Assembly: GCF_022095675.1 (NCBI RefSeq)
Contig: NZ_JAHYSG010000133.1
Location: forward strand, 1-31,295
DNA: 31,295 bases
Source of the DNA: Dactylosporangium sp. AC04546
GTDB taxonomy: Bacteria > Actinomycetota > Actinomycetes > Mycobacteriales > Micromonosporaceae
Direction: 5' to 3'
The position numbers were made by a program, and so were the translations under genes. Shown here piece by piece: positions 23,111-31,295 of this stretch. Under the pieces are notes generated by a model, which worked only from the letters and a program-made list of their open reading frames with translations, was not told the DNA's origin and did not search any database. Position 1 is the first letter of the stretch; every line of letters starts with the position of its first letter.

Positions 23111-24307
23111 ATGCTTCCTGAAGTCTTTCTCATCGCCGGCACCCGCCCCGAGGCCATCAAGCTCGCCCCCGTCGCGGCCGCGATGCGCGCCGCCGGCCGG
23201 CTCAGCCCGGTGCTGGTCGCCAGCGGGCAGCACCCGGCGATGGTCACCCAGGCCCTGGCCGCGTTCGGCGCCGAGGCCGACGTGACCCTCCCGCTGCGGC
23301 GGGTCACCGGCAGCCAGCCCGAGCTGCTGACCGAGATGATCAAGCAGATGGACGTGCTGCTCGCCGAGCGGTCGCCGGCGGCGGTCGTCGTCCAGGGCGA
23401 CACCACGACGACGCTCGCGGGTGCCATGGCCGCGTTCTGGCGGCGCATCCCGGTCGTGCACCTGGAGGCTGGCCTGCGCTCCGGCGACCTCGACTCGCCG
23501 TTCCCGGAAGAGGCCAACCGCAAGCTCGTCGGGCAGCTCGCCGCGCTGCACCTGGCGCCGACCGCGCTCGCCGCGACGAACCTGCTGGACGAGAGCGTCA
23601 ACCCGGCCAACGTGCTGATCACCGGCAACACCGTCGTCGACGCCGCGCTGGAGATCGCCGCGAAGGAGGTGCCGTTCGAGGACGCGGGCGTCGCCGCCGC
23701 GGTCGACGCCGCCACCCACGGCCGGGCCCGGCTGGTGCTGGTCACCGCGCACCGCCGCGAGTCCTGGGGCGAGCCCCTCGACCGCATCCTGCGCGCGGTG
23801 CGCCGGGTCGTCGAGGCGTACCCCGACGTGCGCGTCGTGCTGCCGGCCCACGCCAACCCGGCGGTCCGGGCGCAGGTCGAGGCCGGGCTGGCCGGCGTGC
23901 CGCGGGTGACGGTCACCGACCCGCTGCCGTACCCGGCGCTGGCCCGGCTGCTCTCCCACGCGTACCTGGCGCTGACCGACTCCGGCGGCATCCAGGAGGA
24001 GGCGCCGTCGTTCAAGGTGCCCGCCCTGGTGCTGCGCGAGGTGACGGAGCGCGTCGAGTCGCTGCACGCCGGTTGCGCGAAGCTCGTCGGTACCGACGAG
24101 GAGCTCATCGTCGCGGAGGCCGCGCGCCTGCTCGACGACCCGGCGCTGCGCCAGGCCATGACCGCCGGCGGCAACCCGTACGGCGACGGGCTCGCCTCGC
24201 GGCGCACCGAGCAGGCGGTCGCCGCGCTGCTCGGCCTCACCGCCGCGCCCTCCCCCATGCCCTCCCCCTCGTTCGCCCAGTTCGTAAAGGTTGTCCAGGA
24301 TGCGTAG
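23111..24307 (+). CDS. wecB: UDP-N-acetylglucosamine 2-epimerase (non-hydrolysing)
   Basis: 398-residue WecB/MnaA-type enzyme interconverting UDP-GlcNAc and UDP-ManNAc in the cytosol. Family landmarks: GTRPEAIK (10-17), VQGDTTTTLAGA, HLEAGLRSGD, PFPEEANR, a VTAHRRES block and TDSGGIQEEAP with VLREVTERVE. Length is as usual. The ATG start has AGGTGA nine bases upstream; an earlier in-frame start at 23015 adds only low-complexity residues. It lies between a processive GT2 synthase and a deacetylase-like gene, and its stop overlaps the next start by 8 bases, so UDP-ManNAc may be a precursor of the polymer made here (inference). Confidence 0.93.
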   Translation: MLPEVFLIAGTRPEAIKLAPVAAAMRAAGRLSPVLVASGQHPAMVTQALAAFGAEADVTLPLRRVTGSQPELLTEMIKQMDVLLAERSPAAVVVQGDTTTTLAGAMAAFWRRIPVVHLEAGLRSGDLDSPFPEEANRKLVGQLAALHLAPTALAATNLLDESVNPANVLITGNTVVDAALEIAAKEVPFEDAGVAAAVDAATHGRARLVLVTAHRRESWGEPLDRILRAVRRVVEAYPDVRVVLPAHANPAVRAQVEAGLAGVPRVTVTDPLPYPALARLLSHAYLALTDSGGIQEEAPSFKVPALVLREVTERVESLHAGCAKLVGTDEELIVAEAARLLDDPALRQAMTAGGNPYGDGLASRRTEQAVAALLGLTAAPSPMPSPSFAQFVKVVQDA

Positions 24308-26102
24308 ACGATCCCCTGTCCGCCGTACGATCGCCGTCGTCGTGACGGCCGCGCTGGCCGGCGCCATCACGCTCACTGTCGGGGCCGCGCCGAGCGCTGC
24401 CGCACCCGGCCGCCAGCACCACCGGGGCGCCGGCGACGCGGTCGAGCGCGAGGACGCCAGCCAGTCGAAGATCCCGTCGCCGCCGCGGCCGGCGCAGCTG
24501 GTGCCGACCGAGCGGGTCGTCACCACCGGCCAGACCAAGGCGCGCTCGTCGGCCCCGGCCGTCACCAGGGCGGCGGTCACCACGAACGCGGCGACCAAGA
24601 CGTCGAGCGGCACCGCCGCCCCCGGCGGGAACGCGGCGACGAAGACCCTCGTGCTGTACGACAACACCGGCCCGTACTCCTGGCTCGGCGAGGACTACGG
24701 GATGATGGCGACGAACCTGGTGTCGCACTTCGGGGCCTGGACGGCGCACCCGGTCGGCTCCTACACCGCCGGTGAGCTCAACGGCTACACCGCCGTCGTC
24801 TACGTCGGGTCGACCTACGACGAGCCGATCCCGGTCGCGTTCCTCGACGACGTGCTGGCGACCAGCAAGCCGGTCGTGTGGATGTACGACAACATCTGGC
24901 AGCTGACGGCGCGCTCGGCCGACTTCGCCACGAAGTACGGGTACACCTGGAAGGGCTTCGACGTCTCGTCGGTCGCCCGCGTCGGCTACAAGGGCACGAC
25001 GCTGACCCGCGACGCGCGCAACGCCGGCGGGATCATGGACTACGCCATCTACGACACGACCAAGGCGGTCAGCGTCGGTACCGCGGTCCGGGCCGACGGC
25101 ACGACGTTCCCGTGGGGCGTGAGGTCGGGCAACCTGACGTACCTGGGCGAGATCCCGTTCTCGTACATCTCGTCGAACGACCGCTACCTCGCCTTCTCCG
25201 ACCTGCTGTTCGACGCGCTCGCGCCGCGGACGGCCGAGCGGCACCGGGCCCTGGTCCGCATCGAGGACGTCGGGCCGGACTCGGACCCGGCCGAGCTGCG
25301 CGCGATCGCCGACTACCTGTCGTCGAAGAGGGTCCCGTTCACCGTCGCCGTCTACAGCCGCTACCGCGACCCGAAGGGCGTGAACAACGAAGGCAAGGCC
25401 GAGGACTACACGCTGCGCCAGAAGCCACTGGTGGTCAGCGCCCTGAAGTACATGCAGCAGAAGGGCGGCACCCTGCTCATGCACGGGTACACCCACCAGC
25501 TGGACGCGCTGAACAACCCGTACGACGGCGTGAGCGCGAACGACTTCGAGTTCTTCCGGGCCCACGTCGACGCGAACGACGCGGTCATCTACGACGGCCC
25601 GGTGAAGAACGACTCGGCCCTGAACGTGACCGCCCGCGTCACCGCCGCCCGCGCCGACTGGCTGCTGGCGGGCCTTTCGCAGCCGACCGTCTTCGAGCCG
25701 CCGCACTACGCCGCGAGCGCCCTGGACTACAAGACGATCAACTCGCTGTTCGGGGTCCGCTACGACCGGGGCCTGTACTTCCCGGGTGTCCTGTCGGGCG
25801 GCACGGTCGACAACTCGACGGCGCACATGGTCGGCCAGTTCTTCCCGTACACGGTGCGTGACGTCTACGGCTCGACCGTGATCCCGGAGAACATCGGCAA
25901 CATCGAGCCGGAGCCGTTCAACCAGCACCCGGCGGTCCTGCCGGCCGACCTGGTGGCGAACGCGAAGGCCAACCTGGCGGTCCGCGACGGCGTGGCGAGC
26001 TTCTTCTACCACCCGTACCTGGGCACCTCGTACCTGAAACAGACCGTGGAGGGCATCCAGGGCCTGGGCTACACCTTCGTCTCCGCGGCGGCGATGTCGT
26101 AG
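24300..26102 (+). CDS. Secreted DUF2334 polysaccharide-deacetylase-like protein
   Basis: 600-residue exported protein. The N-terminus (MRRRSPVRRTIAVVV... to about residue 37) is a Sec signal peptide ending in an Ala-rich cleavage region. A disordered stretch follows, then an alpha/beta domain (about 115-310, opening LVLYDNTGPYSWLGEDYG) of amidotransferase/ThuA-like appearance, and the DUF2334 domain (about 315-600). The last has RIEDVGP (about 319-325), MHGYTHQ (His395 region) and FFYHPY (about 568), the metal and catalytic positions of NodB-like deacetylases. It probably modifies an exported N-acetylated glycan; activity is not proven for this family. ATG 24300 overlaps the wecB stop, implying translational coupling. 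A strong hairpin ends the operon. Confidence 0.87.
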   Translation: MRRRSPVRRTIAVVVTAALAGAITLTVGAAPSAAAPGRQHHRGAGDAVEREDASQSKIPSPPRPAQLVPTERVVTTGQTKARSSAPAVTRAAVTTNAATKTSSGTAAPGGNAATKTLVLYDNTGPYSWLGEDYGMMATNLVSHFGAWTAHPVGSYTAGELNGYTAVVYVGSTYDEPIPVAFLDDVLATSKPVVWMYDNIWQLTARSADFATKYGYTWKGFDVSSVARVGYKGTTLTRDARNAGGIMDYAIYDTTKAVSVGTAVRADGTTFPWGVRSGNLTYLGEIPFSYISSNDRYLAFSDLLFDALAPRTAERHRALVRIEDVGPDSDPAELRAIADYLSSKRVPFTVAVYSRYRDPKGVNNEGKAEDYTLRQKPLVVSALKYMQQKGGTLLMHGYTHQLDALNNPYDGVSANDFEFFRAHVDANDAVIYDGPVKNDSALNVTARVTAARADWLLAGLSQPTVFEPPHYAASALDYKTINSLFGVRYDRGLYFPGVLSGGTVDNSTAHMVGQFFPYTVRDVYGSTVIPENIGNIEPEPFNQHPAVLPADLVANAKANLAVRDGVASFFYHPYLGTSYLKQTVEGIQGLGYTFVSAAAMS

Positions 26103-26120
26103 GGGTTCCCCGGCCTGCTA

Positions 26121-26157
26121 CGAGGGGCGGATCCGGTACAGCCGGTTCCGCCCCTCG
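26121..26157 (+). terminator. Strong hairpin terminator of the polysaccharide operon
   Basis: CGAGGGGCGGA (26121-26131) pairs perfectly with TCCGCCCCTCG (26147-26157), and CCGG/CCGG inside the loop adds four pairs. It starts 18 bases after the deacetylase-like stop codon. No T-run follows. Confidence 0.75.
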
Positions 26158-26228
26158 ATCATGAACGGGTTATCCACAGGCGCCCGGATCGCCTTGCCCG
26201 CCCCCAGACCGACGGGGAATGCTGACCC

Positions 26229-27176
26229 GTGCAGGACGAAACACGGGGAATGGCTCGGCTGCGGCTGAGCCAGAAGCGGATCATCGGGGCGGCGCAGCTC
26301 GAGGAAGCCGGGGTCACCAGGGGGCGGCTGCGGTGGGAGCTGTCGAAGGGGCGCTGGCAGATGGTGCTGCCGGCGGTCTACGCGATGTTCGACGGTCCGC
26401 TGCAGGAGCGCCAGCGGCTGATCGCGGCACTGCTCTACGGCGGACCGGAGGCGCAGCTCACCGGGGCGGCGGCCCTCGGCGTGCACGGGCTGCGGAGCGT
26501 GCCGAAGGACCGGTTCATTCGGGTGCTCGTGCCGGCCGGGCGCCGGGTGCGGTCCAGCGGCTTCGTCCGGATCCACCGCACGACCAGGCCCGACCCGTTC
26601 GCCCGGCCGAACGGGGTGCTGCGGCTGACCTCGCCGGCCCGCTCGGTCGTGGAGGCGGCGCGGCTGTGTGACGACCGGCGGCGGGTGCGGGCGATGGTCG
26701 CGGAGTCGGTGCAGACCGGACTCTGCCGGCCGGACGAGCTCGTCCGGGAACTGGGCCACGCGGCACGTGCGGGAACGGCTGCGCTGCGGGCATCGGTGCG
26801 GGAGGTGGTCGACGGCGTGCGGTCGGTTGCCGAGGGCGAGGCCCGGGTGCTGCTGCGCCGGTCGCGGATCCTGCCGGAGATGTTGTGGAACCCGGCGCTG
26901 TCCACCCCCGCAGGATCTCCCCTGCCGACGCCCGACGGGTGGTTCGCCGATGTCGACCTCGCGCTGGAGATCGACTCGCGCGGCTATCACCTGTCGCCCG
27001 AGGACTGGGAGCGCACGATGCGCCACCACGCCCGGCTGGCCGCGGCCGGGGCGGTGGTGCTGCATTTCTCGCCGCGGCAGGTTCGGGACGATCCGCGCGG
27101 GTTCGTGGAGACAGTGGAACGCGCCTACCTGGCCCGGTTGGGCGAGGGATACCGGAGCCGCATCCACGCGTCATGA
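26229..27176 (+). CDS. AbiEi-like HTH / DUF559-like nuclease-fold protein
   Basis: 315-residue protein. The N-terminus (about 12-60: LSQKRIIGAAQLEEAGVTRGRLRWELSKGRWQMVLPAVYAMF) has the winged-helix/gatekeeper pattern found in AbiEi-type antitoxin-like proteins. The C-terminal part (about 235-305: ADVDLALEIDSRGYH, then RHHARLAAAGAVVLHFSPRQV) resembles DUF559/Vsr-like restriction-endonuclease folds with an acidic D...E-x-D pattern. Such two-part proteins are frequent and mostly uncharacterised in actinobacteria. No AbiEii toxin partner or phage gene lies nearby. GTG 26229 is used; ATG 26250 is an alternative with a GGGGA too close to serve it. The stop codon falls inside a long inverted repeat. 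Confidence 0.75.
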   Translation: MQDETRGMARLRLSQKRIIGAAQLEEAGVTRGRLRWELSKGRWQMVLPAVYAMFDGPLQERQRLIAALLYGGPEAQLTGAAALGVHGLRSVPKDRFIRVLVPAGRRVRSSGFVRIHRTTRPDPFARPNGVLRLTSPARSVVEAARLCDDRRRVRAMVAESVQTGLCRPDELVRELGHAARAGTAALRASVREVVDGVRSVAEGEARVLLRRSRILPEMLWNPALSTPAGSPLPTPDGWFADVDLALEIDSRGYHLSPEDWERTMRHHARLAAAGAVVLHFSPRQVRDDPRGFVETVERAYLARLGEGYRSRIHAS

Positions 27177-27230
27177 TCGATGGCGAGTTCTGGCTGCTAT
27201 GGCAACCACAACTCGCCATCGATCATGACG
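27169..27230. repeat. Long inverted repeat / bidirectional terminator carrying both stop codons
   Basis: A 21-base perfect inverted repeat (arms 27169-27189 and 27210-27230; left arm begins CGTCATGATCGATGG) extends inward past one C/C mismatch by TGG/CCA, and then by TGC/GCA. Both converging genes end in TCA-TGA read from the two arms. Its inner core GAGTTcTGG / CCACAACTC is shared with the inverted repeat at 31185-31265. Confidence 0.9.
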
Positions 27231-27588
27231 TGCCGAGCAGCAGGTCCGGTAGGAGGCGCTCCACGGCGTCCAGGTCGTACACCCGGCGGACCTCCGTCAC
27301 CAGGCCCGAGCCGTCCACCACCAGGAACTCGGCCAGGCGGAACGTCTCCGGGCCCAGGGTGCAGTCGTAGACGAGGGCCACGCGGCCGTCGATCACCGTC
27401 CGGGAGAAGACGGTGATCGCGTCCAGCGACGCGGCGTAGTCGGTCAGGATCTCGATGAAGTCGCCGTCCGGGTCGAGGTTGGACTCGATCACGGGGGCGG
27501 CGGCCAGCAGGCGGAACAGGTCGCTGGTCCGGCCGTGGGTCCAGGCCGCGACCCAGCGCTCGGCGATGTCCTCAACCGCGGTCTCCAT
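27223..27588 (-). CDS. NTF2-like / SnoaL-type small protein
   Basis: 121-residue single-domain protein with the nuclear-transport-factor-2/SnoaL layout: an N-terminal helix pair (METAVEDIAERWVAAWTHGRTSDLFRLL), then EILTDYAASLDAI and beta strands ending in LVVDGSGLVTEVRRVYDL. Such proteins are enzymes (cyclases, isomerases) or ligand-binding domains; the role here is unknown. ATG 27588 is preferred over ATG 27597 because AGGA lies eight bases upstream of the former. It diverges from the GH88 gene (87-bp gap) and ends inside the inverted repeat shared with the preceding gene. Confidence 0.75.
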   Translation of the reverse strand: METAVEDIAERWVAAWTHGRTSDLFRLLAAAPVIESNLDPDGDFIEILTDYAASLDAITVFSRTVIDGRVALVYDCTLGPETFRLAEFLVVDGSGLVTEVRRVYDLDAVERLLPDLLLGTS

Positions 27589-27644
27589 TACGCACATCCT
27601 CGCACGACCACGGCGCCGCCAAGGAGGGGCCGTCGGGGACTCCC

Positions 27645-27660
27645 AGGAAAGGGCTTTCCT
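27645..27660. promoter_or_regulatory. Palindromic operator upstream of the GH88 gene
   Basis: AGGAAAG-GG-CTTTCCT has perfect 7-bp arms and ends 15 bases before the GH88 start codon. Size and form resemble LacI/GalR-family operators in front of sugar-utilisation genes. Its sequence differs from the site before the LacI gene at 19325, so another regulator is likely. Confidence 0.55.
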
Positions 27661-27675
27661 CGGTACCATCCCTGC

Positions 27676-29013
27676 ATGTTGCGCATCGATGACGCCCTCA
27701 CGGCCGGTGATCTGCGGCCCGCCACCCAACGGATGTGGGAGCTGTCCGCCGGCAAGATCGACGCCCTGAAGGCGGACACCGGGGGCTCGTCGCCCGTGTT
27801 CACCGTCGACGGGCGGTACACCGCGCGCGGGTGGACCGAGTGGACGCAGGGCTTCCAGGTCGGCTCGGCGCTGCTGCAGTTCGACGCCACCGACGACAAG
27901 CAGTTCCTGGAGCTCGGCCAGCGGCAGACAAGGGCGCTCATGCCGCCGCACGTGAGCCACATCGGCGTGCACGACCACGGGTTCAACAACGTCAGCACGT
28001 ACGGGGCCCTGCTGCGGCTCATGCGCGAGGGGCGCATCGACGACGGCGGCCGGGGCGAGGCCGAGCTGGCGCTCAAGGTGAGCGGGGCCGTGCAGGCCGC
28101 CCGCTGGCAGCGGACCGAGGACGGGACCGGCTACATCTACTCGTTCAACGGGCCGCAGTCGCTGTTCGTCGACACGATCCGCTCCTGCCGGGCGCTCGCC
28201 CTCGCGCACCGGCTCGGCCACGTCCTCATGGGCGAGCACGACGAGCGGATCGACCTGCGCGAGCGCCTGCTGCAGCACGGCCGCAACACCGCGCGGTACA
28301 ACGTCTACTACGGCACCGGCCGGGACATCTACGACGTGCGGGGGCGCACCGCGCACGAGTCGCTGTTCAACGTCAACGACGGGCGGTTCCGGGCGCCGAG
28401 CACGCAGCAGGGGTACTCCGCCTTCTCGACCTGGACGCGCGGGCTGGCCTGGGCGATGCTCGGGTTCGCCGAGCTGATCGAGCTGGAGGACGAGCCCGTC
28501 TTCGCCGAGGCCGCCAAGGCGACCTGCGATTTCTACATCGAGCACTCCCCCGCCGACGGCATTCCCTACTGGGACACCGGCGCGCCGGGCCTCGCGAACA
28601 TCGACGACCACCTCGGCCAACCCGCCGACCCCTACAACGAGCACGAGCCGGTCGACTCCAGCGCCGCCGCGATCGCCGCGCAGGGCCTGCTCCGGCTGGG
28701 CCGCCACCTCGGCGAGGCCCGCTACACGCAGGCCGGCCTGACGGTGGCGCGGACGCTGCTGGCCGAGCCGTACCTGTCCACCGACCCGGCGCACCAGGGC
28801 CTGCTGCTGCACTCGGTGTACCACCGGCCCAACGGCTGGGACCAGGTCCACGACGGCCAGCGCGTGCCGAACGGCGAGTCGAGCATGTGGGGCGACTACC
28901 ACCTGCGGGAGCTGGCGCTGTACCTCGACCGCCTCGAGGACGGCCCGTACTACACGTTCTTCGCCGGAGTCGAAGGCGGAGCCGAAGCCGGAGCCGAAGG
29001 AGGAGTCGCGTGA
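27676..29013 (+). CDS. GH88-family unsaturated glucuronyl hydrolase
   Basis: 445-residue (alpha/alpha)6-barrel hydrolase of family GH88, which removes 4,5-unsaturated uronic acids from oligosaccharides left by polysaccharide lyases. HDHGFN (99-104) corresponds to the HDIGF motif with the first conserved Asp, and LFVDTIRSC (Asp166) matches the segment holding the catalytic Asp. [39 protein letters not shown] and ESSMWGDYH are also typical. No signal peptide, so it acts on imported oligosaccharides. The C-terminus ends in a short Gly/Ala/Glu run. No ribosome site precedes ATG 27676, so the message may be leaderless. Its stop overlaps the SDR start (GTGA). Confidence 0.88.
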   Translation: MLRIDDALTAGDLRPATQRMWELSAGKIDALKADTGGSSPVFTVDGRYTARGWTEWTQGFQVGSALLQFDATDDKQFLELGQRQTRALMPPHVSHIGVHDHGFNNVSTYGALLRLMREGRIDDGGRGEAELALKVSGAVQAARWQRTEDGTGYIYSFNGPQSLFVDTIRSCRALALAHRLGHVLMGEHDERIDLRERLLQHGRNTARYNVYYGTGRDIYDVRGRTAHESLFNVNDGRFRAPSTQQGYSAFSTWTRGLAWAMLGFAELIELEDEPVFAEAAKATCDFYIEHSPADGIPYWDTGAPGLANIDDHLGQPADPYNEHEPVDSSAAAIAAQGLLRLGRHLGEARYTQAGLTVARTLLAEPYLSTDPAHQGLLLHSVYHRPNGWDQVHDGQRVPNGESSMWGDYHLRELALYLDRLEDGPYYTFFAGVEGGAEAGAEGGVA

Positions 29014-29765
29014 GCGCCGCCATCGTCACCGGCGGATCGCGGGGCATCGGCCGCGGCATCGTCCTCGCGCTGGCGAGCGCGGGCCACGACGTCGTGATCA
29101 ACTACGCGGCCAACCAGACGGCGGCCGAGGAGGTCGCGGCGGAGGTGGAGAAGACCGGGGCAAAGGCGGCAATTGTACGGGCGGACATCGCGAACGCCGC
29201 CGACCGTGAGCGGCTGGTGGCCGAGGCCTACGACGCGCTCGGCCCGATCGACCTGCTCGTCAACAACGCCGGGGTGGCCCCGTCGGTGCGCGCCGACCTC
29301 CTGGAGGCCGGCGAGGAGTCGTTCGACCGCCTGATCGGCATCAACCTCAAGGGCCCGTACTTCCTCACCCAGCTCGTCGCGCGGCGGATGATCGAGCACG
29401 GGACGGCCGGGCGGATCGTGACGATCTCGTCGATGTCGGCGTACACGGCGAGCGTCAACCGCGGCGACTACTGCGTGACGAAGGCCGGCCTGTCGATGAT
29501 GACGAAGCTGTTCGCGGCGCGGCTGGCCGAGCACGGCATCACCGTGTTCGAGATCCGCCCCGGCATCGTCGCCACCGACATGACCGGCGCGGTGCGGGAG
29601 AAGTACGACCGGCTGATCCTCGAACAGGGGATCACGCCGATCCGCCGGTGGGGGCAGCCGGACGACGTCGGCCGGGCGGTCGTCGCGGTCGCGCAGGGCC
29701 TGTTCCCGTTCTCCACGGGCCAGGTCATCGACGTTGACGGGGGCTTTCACCTGCGGACTCTGTAG
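29010..29765 (+). CDS. SDR-family NAD(P)-dependent oxidoreductase
   Basis: 251-residue classical short-chain dehydrogenase/reductase. Cofactor motif TGGSRGIG (7-14), NNAG (85-88), active-site Ser near 141-143, YCVTK (Tyr154, Lys158) and the C-terminal [11 protein letters not shown] are all present. It resembles FabG/KduD-type enzymes. Coupling to a GH88 hydrolase suggests reduction or oxidation of the released uronic-acid derivative, as KduD does in unsaturated-uronate breakdown (inference). The GTG start has AGGAGG eight bases upstream and overlaps the GH88 stop by four bases. Its 3' end overlaps the convergent MFS gene by 41 bases. Confidence 0.93.
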   Translation: MSAAIVTGGSRGIGRGIVLALASAGHDVVINYAANQTAAEEVAAEVEKTGAKAAIVRADIANAADRERLVAEAYDALGPIDLLVNNAGVAPSVRADLLEAGEESFDRLIGINLKGPYFLTQLVARRMIEHGTAGRIVTISSMSAYTASVNRGDYCVTKAGLSMMTKLFAARLAEHGITVFEIRPGIVATDMTGAVREKYDRLILEQGITPIRRWGQPDDVGRAVVAVAQGLFPFSTGQVIDVDGGFHLRTL

Positions 29766-31128
29766 CCGCCCGCGCCCGCAGCAGCGCGTGGACGGCCTCG
29801 ATGTCGCCCGGGGCCGTCCGCGACGCGCGCCAGTACATGATCCCCGTCGGCACGAAGAACAGCTGGAACGCCGCCAGGCCGATGGCCAGGTTCGCCGGCG
29901 GGGGGAAGGTGCGGGCCAGCGCCGCGAACACGGCGCCCACGAGGCCGTTGCCGGCCGCGCGGCCGACGCCGTTGACGAGGTTGCCCAGCGAGTACACCGT
30001 GCCGCGGTGCTCGGGCGGGTTGACGTCGGCGATGAGCGCGAACCAGTTCGGCGAGTTCGCCGAGGTCAGCGCCAACGCCACGACCGCGCACAGGAACGCG
30101 CCGAGCAGGCTCGGCTCGGTGAACAGCGCGTCGGTGACGGTGCCGAGGCCGCCGCGGTCCTCCGGCTCGGGCAGGCGCACCGGGACGAAGAAGAGGACGA
30201 TGTACAGCGGGATCCCGGCGAGGATCCCGATCGACGCCACCTTCGCCCGGCCACCGGGGTCGCGCCGCTGCCACCGGTCCCCGATCAGCCCGCCGACGAT
30301 GGAGAGGACCCCGCCGAGCTGGAAGAGGGTCGCCAGCAGCCCGCCGATCTGGATCGCGGTCTGCTCGTCGTAGCCCTGGGCCTCGGCCCTGGCCTGGAAG
30401 AGCCGCGGCAGCCAGACCAGCGAGCCGAACGCGGCCTGGGCGGTGAGGCCCTGCAGCACCAGCCAGACGTTGGTGCGGCGGGCGGCGATGCGGGGCAGGT
30501 CCTCCTTCGAGATCCGGTGCTCGTACTCCTCGCCGGCGGCGAACACGGCCGCCAGGTCCGGCTCGCTCTGCCCGCGGCGGATGTCGGCCGTGGTGAAGTA
30601 CAGCGCGGAGGCGACGACGCCGAGCACGGCGAGCACGTAGAACGGCGTCTTCCAGTCGGTGCCGCCGAGCTGGCTGGCGACGAGCACCCCGGCGAGCGTG
30701 CCGACCCCCTGCGACAGCCCCCAGAGGCTCATGACGAGCCCGCGCCGGCGCGGCGAGATGAGGTCGCTGACGACCGAGAACCCGACGGAGCCGACGGCGC
30801 CGAGCCCGACGGCGGCGATGAGCTGGGCGAAGAGGAACGTCCAGTAGCCGCTCGCGAACACCGTGCCGAGGGTGCCGATCGACCAGATCAGGGTGCCGGC
30901 CATGAGGATGGGCTTGCGGTTCGTCCGGTCGCCGACGTAGGCCCAGGCGACGGCGGCGACGGCGGTGACGAGGTAGCCGACGGCGGTGACGACGCCGAGC
31001 GCGCCCTCGGGGACCCCGAGGGCGCGGCTGATCGGCGAGTACAGCGGCGGGACGAGGCTGATCGCCACGTTGTCCAGCGACGCGAGGATGATGAAGACCG
31101 CGACGCTGTAGACCCGGTGCACTGTCAC
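29725..31128 (-). CDS. MFS transporter
   Basis: 467-residue major-facilitator permease with about 12 hydrophobic helices. The loop after helix 2 carries the family signature ([14 protein letters not shown]-x-x-x-D-R-x-x-R-K type), and a long charged cytoplasmic loop ([22 protein letters not shown] region) splits the two halves. Substrate is not readable; being convergent with the GH88-SDR pair it might import uronides or related acids, but they do not share a promoter. GTG 31128 is used (a second GTG lies two codons in); the in-frame extension upstream to 31254 runs through an inverted repeat and is rejected. Confidence 0.88.
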   Translation of the reverse strand: MTVHRVYSVAVFIILASLDNVAISLVPPLYSPISRALGVPEGALGVVTAVGYLVTAVAAVAWAYVGDRTNRKPILMAGTLIWSIGTLGTVFASGYWTFLFAQLIAAVGLGAVGSVGFSVVSDLISPRRRGLVMSLWGLSQGVGTLAGVLVASQLGGTDWKTPFYVLAVLGVVASALYFTTADIRRGQSEPDLAAVFAAGEEYEHRISKEDLPRIAARRTNVWLVLQGLTAQAAFGSLVWLPRLFQARAEAQGYDEQTAIQIGGLLATLFQLGGVLSIVGGLIGDRWQRRDPGGRAKVASIGILAGIPLYIVLFFVPVRLPEPEDRGGLGTVTDALFTEPSLLGAFLCAVVALALTSANSPNWFALIADVNPPEHRGTVYSLGNLVNGVGRAAGNGLVGAVFAALARTFPPPANLAIGLAAFQLFFVPTGIMYWRASRTAPGDIEAVHALLRARAATESAGESPRQRR

Positions 31129-31184
31129 GGCTCTGATGGGATCACGCCCCGCTCCCTGTCGCCACGCGCCGCGGCCCCCTTCTC

Positions 31185-31265
31185 CCGCGCGATCTTGGAC
31201 TTGTGGTCCCCAAAATATCCGATAAAGGGGACAAATCCGGGACCACAACTCCAAGATCGGCGCGG
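31185..31265. repeat. Long imperfect inverted repeat upstream of the MFS gene
   Basis: Left arm 31185-31210 (contains GATCTTGGAcTTGTGGTCCC) and right arm 31239-31265 pair at 19 of 20 core positions, plus five more GC pairs after a bulge. The A/T-rich 28-base centre offers a competing GTCCCC/GGGGAC hairpin. The core GAcTTGTGG / CCACAACTC matches the repeat at 27169-27230, suggesting a dispersed palindromic element. It lies about 57 bases upstream of the MFS start codon. Confidence 0.85.
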
Positions 31266-31295
31266 AAGGGAGGGACGCGGCGGGCGGGCGAGGGG

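Overview
The window is very GC-rich DNA with dense, often overlapping genes, many GTG starts, several eukaryotic-like Ser/Thr kinases and a PP2C phosphatase, LuxR/TetR/LacI regulators, a CBM2-like ectodomain and an LPxTG-type anchor. This points to a chromosomal segment of a filamentous actinobacterium, most like Micromonosporaceae (inference from gene content; no taxonomic marker is present). I support 21 protein genes. No rRNA, tRNA, transposase or CRISPR array was recognised, and no gap between genes exceeds about 215 bp.

Layout. (1) 17-7000, minus strand: a GH133-type glycogen debranching enzyme, a GT4 glycosyltransferase with a terminator hairpin behind it, then a tightly overlapping trio: receptor Ser/Thr kinase with a CBM2-like ectodomain, patatin-like lipase, PlsC-like acyltransferase. 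(2) 7133-9787, plus strand: a large GH63/MGH1-like glycosidase diverging from the debranching enzyme, which suggests an alpha-glucan module. (3) 9770-13604: a large LuxR-type ATPase regulator on the minus strand, divergent from a PP2C phosphatase. (4) 13579-17920: an FAD monooxygenase divergent from a TetR regulator, with two matched palindromic operators between them, followed by a membrane PAS-GGDEF-EAL protein with degraded active sites. (5) 17962-21338: a LacI regulator plus membrane Ser/Thr kinase operon (minus), then a divergent soluble kinase that lacks most of its activation segment. (6) 21517-26102: a probable surface-polysaccharide operon: a 53-residue LPxTG microprotein, a processive GT2 synthase, UDP-GlcNAc 2-epimerase (wecB) and a secreted DUF2334 deacetylase-like protein, closed by a strong terminator. 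(7) 26229-31128: an AbiEi/nuclease-like protein, an NTF2-like protein, a GH88 unsaturated glucuronyl hydrolase plus SDR pair, and an MFS transporter.

The most striking structure lies inside the LuxR regulator gene. Twenty-one copies of a 20-bp palindrome (consensus TCGGTCGGTCGACCGACCGA) occupy 10611-11407, always 33 or 42 bp apart, so every copy is read in the same frame (S-V-G-R-P-T-E/D). They insert about 266 residues into the helical-repeat region of the protein. Part of the array is a 75-bp tandem repeat whose copies are virtually identical, implying recent expansion. A second repeat theme is a pair of long intergenic inverted repeats (27169-27230 and 31185-31265) sharing the core CCACAACTC. 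The first of them supplies the stop codons of both flanking convergent genes.
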